A stretch of 64,000 bases of DNA from Myxococcus eversor (GTDB lineage Bacteria; Myxococcota; Myxococcia; Myxococcales; Myxococcaceae). Numbering within the stretch: position 1 is the first letter of the stretch; each line of letters starts with the position of its first letter. The DNA is taken from the NCBI RefSeq assembly GCF_010894455.1, contig NZ_JAAIXY010000021.1, forward strand, positions 1 through 64,000, in the 5' to 3' direction. The position numbers and the translations under genes are program-made. This document shows, piece by piece, positions 36,528 through 46,046 of the stretch. Under the pieces are notes generated by a model. The model was not told the DNA's origin, did no database searches, and saw only the letters and a list, made by a program, of their open reading frames with translations.

Positions 36528-36872
36528 CTACTTCTTCTGGGGGTCTTTCGGCGGGTCGGTCGTCACGTCCAGACCGCCCTTCTTCGTCTCGTACTGGTTG
36601 CCCGGGCCGTGCTTCGCGTCGGGCAGAATCACCTGGAACCCGTAGAGGCCCGTGGCGCACGTCAGCGTCACGGAGTTCTCGCTGTTGGAAGCGGCCAGGG
36701 AGCCGTTGTTCAGGAAGAACGGGCCGGGCGCATTGAGACACGTCCCGTCGGGGAACTTCACCTCGGCGGACACGACGCCATCCAGGGTGAACGTCACCTC
36801 GTCGCCGTGACGGACGCGGGCCTCTTCCGGGGTGGGTCCTGTCGACTGAATCCTGATGACGATATTGGCCAT
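36528..36872 (-). CDS. Hypothetical small beta-rich protein
   Basis: The product is 114 residues with no recognised family. ATG 36872 has a strong AGAAGGAG site eight bases upstream. The predicted fold is all-beta (MANIVIRIQSTG, VTFTLDGVVSAEVKFPDG, SVTLTCATGLYGFQVIL), somewhat like cupredoxin or sandwich proteins but without metal ligands. The Lys/Asp/Pro tail ends PPKDPQKK. There is no signal peptide. It converges on the kinase gene with a gap of only 10 bp. Confidence 0.75.
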   Translation of the reverse strand: MANIVIRIQSTGPTPEEARVRHGDEVTFTLDGVVSAEVKFPDGTCLNAPGPFFLNNGSLAASNSENSVTLTCATGLYGFQVILPDAKHGPGNQYETKKGGLDVTTDPPKDPQKK

Positions 36873-36904
36873 GGGCCGTGGCTCCTTCTGTGGGTTGGAC
36901 TGAC

Positions 36905-36929
36905 TGTCTGCGGCAACAGACTGCAGACA
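36905..36929 (-). promoter_or_regulatory. Inverted repeat upstream of the small beta-rich gene
   Basis: TGTCTGC (36905-36911) and GCAGACA (36923-36929) form a perfect 7-bp dyad with an 11-bp spacer, 33-57 bp before the start of the minus-strand gene. It is a candidate operator. The half-site TGTCTG also appears in the dyad at the injection-system promoter. Confidence 0.35.
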
Positions 36930-37043
36930 CCGTACCAGCGCGCGCCGACCCGCGGCTCCCTCGGAAACACCGTCCGGGCCCGCGGCGACGAGGAAGAATG
37001 GACGCGTCAACGACGTGTCATGCCCGAGGGCTGACGCGTCCAC

Positions 37044-38660
37044 TCAGGCGTCCGACAGCCCCAGCTCGCGCACGCGGCGCTGCAGGGCGCGGCGGGAGAC
37101 CTCCAGCCGCTGCACCATCTTGTCCAAATCACCCTCGCACTCCTGGAAGCAGCGGGTGATTTCCTCCGGGCTCAAATCCCGCGCGGTGCGGATGAGCGAG
37201 CTCTTGTCGATGAGCACGTAGACGGAGGGGCGCGGAATGCCGAGGAAATCCGCGGTGGCCTTCAAGTCCCACGAGCAGGCGCGCAGCGCCTCCAAGAGCT
37301 CGTTCTCCCCCACTTCGGATGGCTTGCGCCGGGACGACTTCGCCTCGGCGGCTTCGGGCACGCCCGGAGCGGGCACCGCCAGTACCTTGCCCGGCACGGG
37401 CAGCGACTCCGCGTCCAGCGTCTGCTCCAGCCGCGAGTCGATGCGCAGGCCCGGCAGGCCCCGGCTGCCGATGACGAGCTGCCGGGTGACGTTGCGAAGC
37501 TGCCGGACGTTGCCGGGCCACGCGTAGCGCACCAGCCGGACGGCGACGGCCGCCGGAAGCCAGGGCTGCGCGCGCGGATCCGTGGAGGCCAGCCGCCACG
37601 TCTCGCCCGTCGTCTCCAGCTCCTGGCGCGCGAAGTGGAGGAACAAGAGGCCAATGTCCTCGCGCCGCTCGCGCAACGCGGGCACCCGCAGTTCGAAGCC
37701 CGCCAGCCGGTGCAGGAGCGGCGCCTTGAACAGGCGCTCTTCGATTCGCGCCTCCAGATTCGAGTCCGTGGCGGCGACCATCCGCACGTCCACGGGCACC
37801 GGCGTGTGGCCGCCCACCGGGTACACCTCGCCCGTCTCCAGCACGCGCAGGAGCGCCGCCTGCACCTCGGGGGGCGCCTCGCCCACCTCGTCCAGGAACA
37901 GGGTGCCGCCGTGCGCGGCACGGAAGAAGCCCTCGCGATCTCTACTGGCGCCCGTGTACGCGCCCCGCTGCGCGCCGAACAGCTCCGCGGCCACCAGCTC
38001 CTTGGAGAGCGCACCCAGGTTGACGCTGACGAAGGGCCCCGCGCGACGCGGGCCGTTGTCGTGGATGGCGCGAGCCACCAGCTCCTTGCCCGTGCCCGTC
38101 TCGCCCCGGATGAGCACCGGCACCTGGAGGTCCGCCACCCGGAGGATGTCCTCGCGAAGCTGCCGGATGCCCTCGCCCTGGCCCACGAGCCCCAGGTCCT
38201 TGGTGAGCACATCCCCACCCGAGGAGGCCAGGTGCAGCAGCAGCACCACGCGCTCGGCCAGCACCAGCGGCACGCCCGCGACGAGCTCCTCCTGGGTGAA
38301 CTCCCGGCCCCCGGCCACCGACTCCCCGGCCACCCAGACCTGGGTGCCGTCCTCCGGCACCAGCAGGCGCAGACCGCCGTTGGAGCCCGGCTCGAAGAGC
38401 ACCGGCGTCCGGCTGAGGAAGGGGTCTCCCAGGGGCAGCGCCAGGAGCCCTCCCGGACGGGAGAAGTCCGGCGCGTTGCGCGACAGGGCCGCCGTGCGGC
38501 CCACGCTCGCGAGCACCTCCAGCAACAGCCGCTCACCGATGCGCTGGGGATGCGGATGCGACACGACCGTCAAGGCCGGCACGCTCCGCGGGGCCTGCGC
38601 GGACTTGCCCTTCGTATGGACGGCGGTGGTCGACATGTCGGCGGCAAGCTTCTGCTGCAT
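37044..38660 (-). CDS. Sigma-54-dependent activator with FHA-like sensor and two Fis-type HTHs
   Basis: The product is 538 residues. The N-terminal about 150 residues resemble an FHA-type sensor rather than a response-regulator receiver. The central AAA+ domain has Walker A GETGTGKE, the sigma-54 contact loop GAYTGA (Tyr instead of the usual Phe), Walker B GGTLFLDEVGE, and RYAWPGNVRQLRN. The C-terminus carries two Fis-like helices in tandem (LLEALRACSWDLKATADFLG and EITRCFQECEGDLDKMVQRL). Such FHA activators are plentiful in Myxococcus, where phosphothreonine binding may link them to Ser/Thr kinases. The start is set at ATG 38660; ATG 38637 is possible. Confidence 0.92.
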   Translation of the reverse strand: MQQKLAADMSTTAVHTKGKSAQAPRSVPALTVVSHPHPQRIGERLLLEVLASVGRTAALSRNAPDFSRPGGLLALPLGDPFLSRTPVLFEPGSNGGLRLLVPEDGTQVWVAGESVAGGREFTQEELVAGVPLVLAERVVLLLHLASSGGDVLTKDLGLVGQGEGIRQLREDILRVADLQVPVLIRGETGTGKELVARAIHDNGPRRAGPFVSVNLGALSKELVAAELFGAQRGAYTGASRDREGFFRAAHGGTLFLDEVGEAPPEVQAALLRVLETGEVYPVGGHTPVPVDVRMVAATDSNLEARIEERLFKAPLLHRLAGFELRVPALRERREDIGLLFLHFARQELETTGETWRLASTDPRAQPWLPAAVAVRLVRYAWPGNVRQLRNVTRQLVIGSRGLPGLRIDSRLEQTLDAESLPVPGKVLAVPAPGVPEAAEAKSSRRKPSEVGENELLEALRACSWDLKATADFLGIPRPSVYVLIDKSSLIRTARDLSPEEITRCFQECEGDLDKMVQRLEVSRRALQRRVRELGLSDA

Positions 38661-38845
38661 GAGCTGGTTCGATTTCCAGGTCTTCCAGTCTATCAGCCTA
38701 CACCGGCCTGGGACGGGGAGATCAGCCGAGGCCCCTCAACCGTCCGCGAACCCACGCTCACGAGGCAGGCCCTCGGAGGCTCGCCAGCCAGCGGCTTTCG
38801 GGCACCCCGTTCCGAGGAAGCGGAAAGGGGTGAGGCCCCGAGAGG

Positions 38846-38883
38846 CCCCCCACGCGGTGGAGGCTGTCCACCGCGTGCGGGGG
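38846..38883 (-). terminator. Strong hairpin downstream of infC
   Basis: CACGCGGTGGA (38851-38861) pairs perfectly with TCCACCGCGTG (38867-38877) around a 5-nt loop and extends through C-runs and G-runs on both sides. It lies 10 bp past the infC stop on the minus strand. There is no clear T-run, but its stability makes it a likely terminator. Confidence 0.65.
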
Positions 38884-38892
38884 CTATGGGTC

Positions 38893-39600
<708 letters not shown>

Positions 39601-39875
39601 GTGACGCTCCTGCGAAAGGGTGGAAGGACCTGCTGTCCCAAGGGTGGGCAGGTCGCTGAGTTACGGCATGGGGTGGGTCGACGCGTACGGCGGGCGGCCC
39701 GCCCCTCTGACACTCGCGCACGGTGCGTGCCTCTCCGTGCGACACTTCGAATCTAATCGCCCCCCTGCCCCCAGAGAAAGGGAGCAAGCGGGAAGACACG
39801 TCCCAGGGGCGAGGACTAGCCCACCGGCGGACATAACACCAGGGCCCCTTCCTTGCCCCGGAATCCCACCCTGGG

Positions 39876-40430
39876 TCAGCCATTGGACGAAGCGCGGCGG
39901 GCCCTCCACGCCTCCCGGCCCTGCCCCCACAGCTCCACGGAGACGTTCTCCATGGGGGCGGGGAGCCTTCCGGGGCCCCGCGGGGTGGAGCCCAGGCGGC
40001 GGGCCACCTGCTGGGAGCCGACGTTGTCCGGGGCGATGGAGTGGATGATGTCCGTCCACCCCAGGCTGTCGAAGGCCCAGTCCATGGCGGCCGTGGCGGC
40101 CTCGGTGGCGTAGCCCTTGCCCCAGGTCTCCCGCAGCAGGGCCCAGCCGACCTCCGTGCCCGGCCACCCCTCGGGCTGCCAGGGCCCCACCCGGCCGACC
40201 CACCTGCCCGTGGAGCGCTCCAGCACGGAGAACATGGAGAACCCATGCAGGGCCCATCCCCCCGCCATGACGCACATCGAGCGCCAGACGACGGAGCGGG
40301 GCTGGAGGCCACCGATGTGGCGCGCGGACTCGGGGTCGGCCATCAGGGCCACGAAGCCCTCGAAGTCCTCCCGCGCCGTGGGGCGCAGGATGAGGCGCGC
40401 GGTTTCGAGCGTCGGTCCCGGTGCATTCAT
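39876..40430 (-). CDS. GNAT-family N-acetyltransferase (RimJ/RimL type)
   Basis: The product is 184 residues. It shows TLETARLILRPTAREDFEGF at the N-terminus, acetyl-CoA-binding GYATEAATAAMDWAFDSLGW, and NVGSQQVARRLGS, all typical of the Acetyltransf_3 group. ATG 40430 follows AGGGGAA and is chosen over an upstream codon whose extra residues are Arg/Pro-rich. The substrate cannot be predicted. The 275-bp gap between it and infC holds no gene I can support. Confidence 0.88.
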   Translation of the reverse strand: MNAPGPTLETARLILRPTAREDFEGFVALMADPESARHIGGLQPRSVVWRSMCVMAGGWALHGFSMFSVLERSTGRWVGRVGPWQPEGWPGTEVGWALLRETWGKGYATEAATAAMDWAFDSLGWTDIIHSIAPDNVGSQQVARRLGSTPRGPGRLPAPMENVSVELWGQGREAWRARRASSNG

Positions 40431-40657
40431 GGTCGGTTCCCCTGAGGTGAGGCCCTGGAGAAGAAATGGAGCGGCGCGGCACGCTGGCACCCACCCCCGT
40501 CGCGGGCAAGCGCTGCTTGCCGGGTGACGCGGATGGCGGCCACAAGCGCGGCTTCTCCTCACGTTCATCCAGGGGCCCGGCCCGCCAGGACATCGGGTCG
40601 CCAGGCGGGCTGCTCGCCGCTAGGACAGGCGCGGCACGACGACGCGAGGGCCTTCCC

Positions 40658-41743
40658 ATGTGGACTGAGACGCGTGTGGCACGGATGCTTGGAACCCGGC
40701 TCCCCCTGGTACAGGGGCCGTTCGGCGGAGGGATGTCGACGACGCGACTGGCGGCGGCGGTGTCGGAGGCGGGTGGGCTCGGCTCGTTCGGCGCGCACCA
40801 CCTGAGCGCGGCTCAGCTGGAGGCCACCGTCCGGGAGCTGAGGGGGCTCACCACGCGCCCGTTCGCCATCAACCTGTGGGTCCCGTTGGAGGGTGAGCGG
40901 GACGTGCGCCCCACGCCGGAGGAGTTCGAGGCGGGCGTCGCCCGGCTGAAGCCCTGGTACGACGAGCTGGGGGTGCCGCTCCCCACGTACCCCAGCGCCT
41001 TCTCCCAGGACTACGACGCGCAGGTGGAGGCGGTGCTGGCGCTCAAGCCGCCGGTGTTCAGCTTCATCTTCGGCATCCCCTCGGCGCGAATCCTGGAGGC
41101 GTGTCGGGCCTCCGGCATCGTCACGGCGGGGACGGCGACGAACGTGGACGAGGGGCTCGCGCTGGAGCGGGCGGGCGTGGACCTCATCGTCGCCTCGGGA
41201 AGCGAGGCGGGAGGACACCGGGCCTCGTTCCTCCGGCCCGCGGAGGAGTCCCCCGCGACGACGGCGCTGGTGCCGCAGTTGGTGGACCGGGTGCGCACGC
41301 CCGTCATCGCCTCCGGGGGAATCGCGGACGGCAGGTCGGTGGCCACGGCCCTGGCCCTGGGCGCGGAGGGCGTCCAGGTGGGCACGGCCTTCCTCGCGTG
41401 CGAGGAGTCCAACGCCAGTGACGCCTACCGCCAGGCGCTGCGCCAGGAGTCCGCGCGCGCCACGGTGCTGACGCGCGTCTTCTCCGGTCGCTACGCGCGC
41501 GGCATCAAGAACCGCTTCCTGCGCGAGCTGACGCCGCACGAGCGGGAGATTCCGCCCTACCCCGTGCAGAACTGGCTCACCCAACCCCTGCGACAGGCGG
41601 CGGCCCGACAGGGGCGCGAGGATATCCTGTCGCTGTGGGCGGGACAGAACGCGCCGCTCATCCGGCATTCGCGCGCGCCAGAGCTGGTGGACTTCCTGGA
41701 GAAGGACACCGCGCGCGTCCTGGCGCGGCTCGCGGGCCTCTGA
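40658..41743 (+). CDS. Nitronate monooxygenase-like flavoprotein
   Basis: The product is 361 residues. The TIM-barrel FMN signatures are present: LPLVQGPFGGGMSTTRLAAA near the N-terminus, VDLIVASGSEAGGHRAS, and the phosphate-binding VIASGGIADGRSVATALALG followed by EGVQVGTAFLACEE. These fit the 2-nitropropane dioxygenase/nitronate monooxygenase family, which oxidises alkyl nitronates; some members are enoyl reductases. ATG 40658 was chosen because a GAGGG motif precedes it; upstream codons lie in non-conserved sequence. Confidence 0.88.
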   Translation: MWTETRVARMLGTRLPLVQGPFGGGMSTTRLAAAVSEAGGLGSFGAHHLSAAQLEATVRELRGLTTRPFAINLWVPLEGERDVRPTPEEFEAGVARLKPWYDELGVPLPTYPSAFSQDYDAQVEAVLALKPPVFSFIFGIPSARILEACRASGIVTAGTATNVDEGLALERAGVDLIVASGSEAGGHRASFLRPAEESPATTALVPQLVDRVRTPVIASGGIADGRSVATALALGAEGVQVGTAFLACEESNASDAYRQALRQESARATVLTRVFSGRYARGIKNRFLRELTPHEREIPPYPVQNWLTQPLRQAAARQGREDILSLWAGQNAPLIRHSRAPELVDFLEKDTARVLARLAGL

Positions 41744-41834
41744 GCCGGACGGAGCGTCGGCGCGGGCGAGCCCCTGGGCCTCACGCTCCACCGCCTTGAC
41801 GGGGCGGGAAGTCCCGTGCTCAAGCACTCGACGA

Positions 41835-43616
41835 ATGTCGGACCCGAGCGCCTCCCTCCCCGTCCCCACCGAGACACCGTCGGCGCCGCGCGCCGAGAGA
41901 GAGCGACTGCGGCGCGTCCGGGAGTCGCTCGTGCGGTGGGGAACGGCCCAGGCGGGCCCGCTGGGTGCGGCGCTCGTCGGCCTGCTCACGTTCCTGGCGA
42001 CCTTCGGGCCGAACGCGCTGGACCCCCAGCGAATCGGCTGGCTCATCCGGGATGACTTCAGCCAGCACCTGTTGGGGTGGCTCTTCTTCCGCGAGACGCC
42101 GCTCGGCCTGCCGCTGGGGGCCACCCCCAACTACCTCCATCCGCTGGGGACGTCGCTCGGGTACACGGACTCGATTCCGTGGGTGGGCCTGCTCTTGCGG
42201 CCCTTCTCCTTCATGCTGCCCACGGACTTCCAGTACATCGGCCCGTGGATGTGCCTGTGCCTCATGCTGCAGGGCGCGTCCGCGGCGTGGGTGGCGCGGC
42301 GCATGGGCGCCCCCCCTCAGCACCAATGGTGCGTGGGCGGGATGCTGGTGCTGTCGCCCGTGCTGCTGTCGCGGATGACCTTCGCGCACGAGGCCTTGTG
42401 CGCGCACTGGCTGCTGGTGCTGCTGGTGGGCCTGCACCTGATGCCCCAGCGCGACGCGCGCGACGCGAAGCAGGCGCTGGGCATGAGTCTGGGACTCTGC
42501 GTCTTCGCCGCGGGCGTCCACCCCGTCATCGCCACCATGACGTTGCCGCTGGCGCTGTCCCTGTGCGCGCGGACGGCGCTGGAGCGGAAGCTCCCCTTCG
42601 CGTGGCCCGCGCTCGCGGCGGTGGCCTGCTTCGCGTCCGTGCTGGGGCTCTTCTTCGCCTTCGGCTACCTGGGCACCGGCATCCCCGTGGGCGCCACCGA
42701 CTTCGGCGACTACTCCTCGGACCTGACCACGCTGTTCAACAGCATCGGCCACGGCGAGATTCGCTGGTCCCGCTTCCTTCCCCCGCTGCCCAGGCACGGC
42801 AGCCAGAACGAGGGCTTCGGCTACCTGGGCGCTGGCGGCCTCGTCGCGCTCGCCCTCGTGCTCGTGCTCATGGCCCGTGAGCCCCGGCGCATCCTCGCGC
42901 TGTGGCGGAGATGGGTGCCCGTCACCCTCGTCGCGCTGGCCCTCGCCTTCTTCGCCCTCTCGTGGCGCGTCAAGTTCCAGGGGCAGCAGGTCGCCGACCT
43001 GTCAGCGCTCTATCGCCCGGTGCTCAAGTGGGCGGAGGCCTTCCGCTCCTCGGGCCGCTTCATCTGGCCCCTGCACTACCTGCTGCTCGTGGGGGCCGCG
43101 CTCGCGCTGCCTCGGCTGGTGCGCCCGTCGCTCGCGCCCACGCTGGCGGGGCTGCTGCTGCTCATCCAGGGACTGGACCTCAACCTCGGTGAAGGGCGGA
43201 GGGCACAGGGGGGCGGCGGCACCTGGAACACCCTTCCGTCGCTCGCGCTCACGGAGGCGGCGAAGGGCCGCGAGCACCTGGCGCTCTACCCGCCGCAGAT
43301 GCATGACGGCTCCGGCCGGGGCTGCCGCGCGGGCCCCATGGACTTCCACCGCTGGGCCTACCGCGCGTACCGGCTGGGCCTCACCTTCAACAGCGGATAT
43401 GTCGCGCGCATCGACGACGCGAAGGCGCAGGCGTACTGCCTGGGCATGGACGCCGAAATCACCGCGGGCAGGATGGACCCCCAGACGGTCTATCTGGTCA
43501 TCCCCTCGCGGGTGAGCTGGCTCCAGAAGATTCGCGGCGCGCACTGCCAGCCGGAGGATGGGCTGTGGCTGTGCACCTACGACGCGCCGCCCGAGCCCTC
43601 CGTGTCCGGCCGCTGA
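41835..43616 (+). CDS. DUF6311-like multi-spanning membrane protein
   Basis: The product is 593 residues with about ten hydrophobic helices. It carries the loop motif RDDFSQHLLGWLFFRETPLG, then TSLGYTDSIPWVGLLLRPFS and the LPTDFQYIGPWMCLCLMLQG segment, which match DUF6311 membrane proteins, and the fold looks GT-C-like. It may therefore be a glycosyltransferase-type protein or part of envelope polysaccharide synthesis. The C-terminal third is extracytoplasmic. ATG 41835 was chosen; a TTG at 41796 is possible. The stop lies inside a hairpin shared with the convergent gene. Confidence 0.8.
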   Translation: MSDPSASLPVPTETPSAPRAERERLRRVRESLVRWGTAQAGPLGAALVGLLTFLATFGPNALDPQRIGWLIRDDFSQHLLGWLFFRETPLGLPLGATPNYLHPLGTSLGYTDSIPWVGLLLRPFSFMLPTDFQYIGPWMCLCLMLQGASAAWVARRMGAPPQHQWCVGGMLVLSPVLLSRMTFAHEALCAHWLLVLLVGLHLMPQRDARDAKQALGMSLGLCVFAAGVHPVIATMTLPLALSLCARTALERKLPFAWPALAAVACFASVLGLFFAFGYLGTGIPVGATDFGDYSSDLTTLFNSIGHGEIRWSRFLPPLPRHGSQNEGFGYLGAGGLVALALVLVLMAREPRRILALWRRWVPVTLVALALAFFALSWRVKFQGQQVADLSALYRPVLKWAEAFRSSGRFIWPLHYLLLVGAALALPRLVRPSLAPTLAGLLLLIQGLDLNLGEGRRAQGGGGTWNTLPSLALTEAAKGREHLALYPPQMHDGSGRGCRAGPMDFHRWAYRAYRLGLTFNSGYVARIDDAKAQAYCLGMDAEITAGRMDPQTVYLVIPSRVSWLQKIRGAHCQPEDGLWLCTYDAPPEPSVSGR

Positions 43617-43638
43617 GAGCCCCCGCTCAAGCGGCCGG
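43606..43638. terminator. Bidirectional hairpin between convergent genes
   Basis: CCGGCCGCT (43606-43614) and AGCGGCCGG (43630-43638) are a perfect 9-bp inverted repeat. It spans the last codons of both the DUF6311-like gene and the bestrophin-like gene and so could terminate both. Confidence 0.6.
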
Positions 43639-44523
43639 GGGTGCCTGGCGCGACTGCGGCTCGGCGGGCAGCAGCGCGTTCAGGTTCGCGTGGATGGTGT
43701 TGCAGATGGCGTCCAGCGGCAGGTCGTTGTCGTCGTGGCCGAAGGGGTCTTCGATTTCGACGCCAATCTCCTCGATGCCGAAGAAGATGTACGCGACGAT
43801 GAACGTGGCGAGCACCGTCAGCCCACCGAAGGACTCCACCAGCGCGAAGGGCAGCGTGTAGCAGAAGACGAGCAGCGCCCGGCGCAGGTGCATCACATAC
43901 GCGAAGGGGATGGGCGTCTTGCGGATGCGCTCACATCCGCCGATGTAGTCGACGAGCAGGTGGACGTCCTGGTCCAACTGCATCTGCACGTATTCGGAGT
44001 ACAGGCCCTGGCGCCGGCCGGCGTCGAGCAGCGAGCTCATCTTCCGCGCCACGGCGAACGGCACGTGCTGGGCACGCATCACCTCCGCCACCTCGTCCGG
44101 CGGCAGCTCCTGGGCCAGGGGCCCCAGCTCCGCCTTGGTGCGCAGGAACGACGCGGACGCGAAGGGGAAGGCGGCCGTCCACCGCAGCAGCGCGGCGTAG
44201 AGGGCGGGCTCGGAATGGAGGAAGACGCCCGCGGCGCGCGCCAGGTTGCGCGTCTCGTTGACGATGCCGCCCCACAGCTTCCGTCCCTCCCAGAACCGGT
44301 CATAGGAGGAGTTGGTGCGGAAGACGAGCAGGAGGCTCAGGGAGATTCCCGCCAGCGTGTGCACCGTGGGGGGAATCGCCACCGAGCGGACATGGGAATG
44401 GAAGATGGTGACGCCCAGTGCCCACAGGACGCAGACCATGACCCGGGCCACGATTTCGCGGACCATCGAGCCCTTGAGGTAGTGGAAGTAACTCCACCAA
44501 CGATGCGGATCGTACTCAACCAT
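43627..44523 (-). CDS. Bestrophin/UPF0187-family membrane protein
   Basis: The product is 298 residues. Family traits are the opening YDPHRWWSYFHYLKGSMV, the SLLLVFRTNSSYDRFWEGRK motif with ETRNLAR, and the conserved EEIGVEIEDPFGHDDNDLPL acidic stretch near the C-terminus. Bacterial bestrophins are pentameric anion or cation channels in the inner membrane. Four hydrophobic regions are visible. The gene is divergent from the CxxCH protein gene, with an 83-bp gap holding the promoters. Confidence 0.9.
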   Translation of the reverse strand: MVEYDPHRWWSYFHYLKGSMVREIVARVMVCVLWALGVTIFHSHVRSVAIPPTVHTLAGISLSLLLVFRTNSSYDRFWEGRKLWGGIVNETRNLARAAGVFLHSEPALYAALLRWTAAFPFASASFLRTKAELGPLAQELPPDEVAEVMRAQHVPFAVARKMSSLLDAGRRQGLYSEYVQMQLDQDVHLLVDYIGGCERIRKTPIPFAYVMHLRRALLVFCYTLPFALVESFGGLTVLATFIVAYIFFGIEEIGVEIEDPFGHDDNDLPLDAICNTIHANLNALLPAEPQSRQAPPAA

Positions 44524-44606
44524 GGGATTCGGGGGGCGTAGGCTGCCACGGCGCTTGAATCAGTGCCGCAACCTTTTCGCGCAGGGGCTGTTGGTGTGTC
44601 CAGCCC

Positions 44607-46046
44607 ATGTTCGATACCCCGCCTCCCCGAGCGCCCCTCGGGCTTCGACGACTGTTGTTGGCCGCCGCCCTCTGCCTGTCCGGAGTGGCCCAGGCCAAAC
44701 CCCCGGCGGCGGGCGTGTTGTGCGCCACGTATCCCACCGCGCCCACCTGCGTCGGCCGTCAGCCCGCCTGCACGCATTGTCACTCCTCCCCGCCCCAGCG
44801 GAACGTCTTCGGCACCTCGCTGGAGCCCCACCTGGCGCCCGGCGCGGCCCGCCCCCTGTCGGACGGTGACTTCGCCGCCGCCCTCCCCGCCGCGCTCCGG
44901 GCCGTGGAGGCGGAGGACGCCGACGGTGACGGCGCCGCCAACCTGGACGAACTGCTGCGAGGCACCCTGCCCGCCGACCCCACCAGCACGCCCGGGACTC
45001 CGGTGGGCTGCGGCGGCGCGGGCTCCAATCCGGGCTACGACGTGTGTGGCCACGACGCGCGCTTCACCTACCGCCGCGTGCTGCTGGATTTCTGTGGCCA
45101 GTCGCCCACGTACGCGCAGCTCCAGGAGTTCACCGCGCTGAGCTCGGACGCACGGCTCGCGCGGTTGGACTCGGAGCTGGACCGCTGCACGCGGAGCGAG
45201 TTCTGGCGCGGCAAGGACGGGCAGCTCTGGAAGCTGGCGCACCCGAAAATCCGGCCCGTGGGCTCCGTGAAGGCGGGCGAGAACGCCGGGCCCATTCCGC
45301 TCGCGGACTATGACGACGACTACGCCCTCTATTCCTACGCGCAGTTGGACGAGCACGACGCGCGGGAGGTGATGACGGCCCGCTACTACGTGCGACGCGA
45401 GACGAACCCCACGCGCTACACGCAGGTGGCGTCACTGCCTTCCCAGTCCGTCGTCGAGTCGCGCCGCGCGGGCAACCTCACCTCCGCGTGGAGCCTGGTC
45501 ACCTTCGTGATGTTCACCGCGCTGCCACGCAACGCCGCGGCGCAGAGCTACCGCGCGTACCTGGGGCTGGATATCGCCCTCCAGGAAGGCCTTCACAGCG
45601 TGCCGGGCGAGCCCCGGGACTACGACGCCAAGGGCGTGCGCGAGCCCGCGTGCGCGGCCTGCCACGCGACGTTGGACCCGCTGAGCTATCCCTTCCGCAA
45701 CTACCAGGGCATCGCGGGCGCCACCTCCGCCACCTACGTGCCGAACCGCCTGGAGCGCTTCTTCTCCGACGTCTCGCCCACCATCACCCAGACGCCGGAG
45801 GCGGGCTACCTCTTCGGCCAGCCGGTGAAGGACCTCCAGGAATGGGCCCGCGTCGGCGCTGACAGTGACGCCTTCGCGGTGGCCGCCGTCACCGACTACT
45901 GGAAGCTTCTGGTGGGGCACCCGCCGACGGCGGAGGAGAACGCGGAGTTCGTCGCGCTCTGGCAACGCTTCAAGGGCGAGCACCGCTACAGCGTGCAGCG
46001 CCTGCTCCATGACCTGATTCGCACGGAGGCGTACGGTGCGCCCTGA
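44607..46046 (+). CDS. Exported protein with two CxxCH heme-binding motifs
   Basis: The product is 479 residues with a signal peptide (RRLLLAAALCLSGVAQA). CTHCH (near residue 60) and CAACH (near residue 350) are heme-c attachment motifs, so it may carry one or two hemes. A run DADGDGAANLDEL looks like a calcium loop. The order 'cytochrome-like exported protein, lipoprotein, Tat-exported DUF1501 protein' recalls the DUF1592/DUF1588 and DUF1501/DUF1552 gene pairs of planctomycetes and myxobacteria. Function is unknown. The stop overlaps the next gene's start by 11 nt. Confidence 0.8.
   Translation: MFDTPPPRAPLGLRRLLLAAALCLSGVAQAKPPAAGVLCATYPTAPTCVGRQPACTHCHSSPPQRNVFGTSLEPHLAPGAARPLSDGDFAAALPAALRAVEAEDADGDGAANLDELLRGTLPADPTSTPGTPVGCGGAGSNPGYDVCGHDARFTYRRVLLDFCGQSPTYAQLQEFTALSSDARLARLDSELDRCTRSEFWRGKDGQLWKLAHPKIRPVGSVKAGENAGPIPLADYDDDYALYSYAQLDEHDAREVMTARYYVRRETNPTRYTQVASLPSQSVVESRRAGNLTSAWSLVTFVMFTALPRNAAAQSYRAYLGLDIALQEGLHSVPGEPRDYDAKGVREPACAACHATLDPLSYPFRNYQGIAGATSATYVPNRLERFFSDVSPTITQTPEAGYLFGQPVKDLQEWARVGADSDAFAVAAVTDYWKLLVGHPPTAEENAEFVALWQRFKGEHRYSVQRLLHDLIRTEAYGAP

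Noticed and set aside
39601..39875. Small gene between infC and the acetyltransferase
   Set aside because: The frames are short and Pro/Arg-rich with no start signal; the region is probably the infC promoter and leader.
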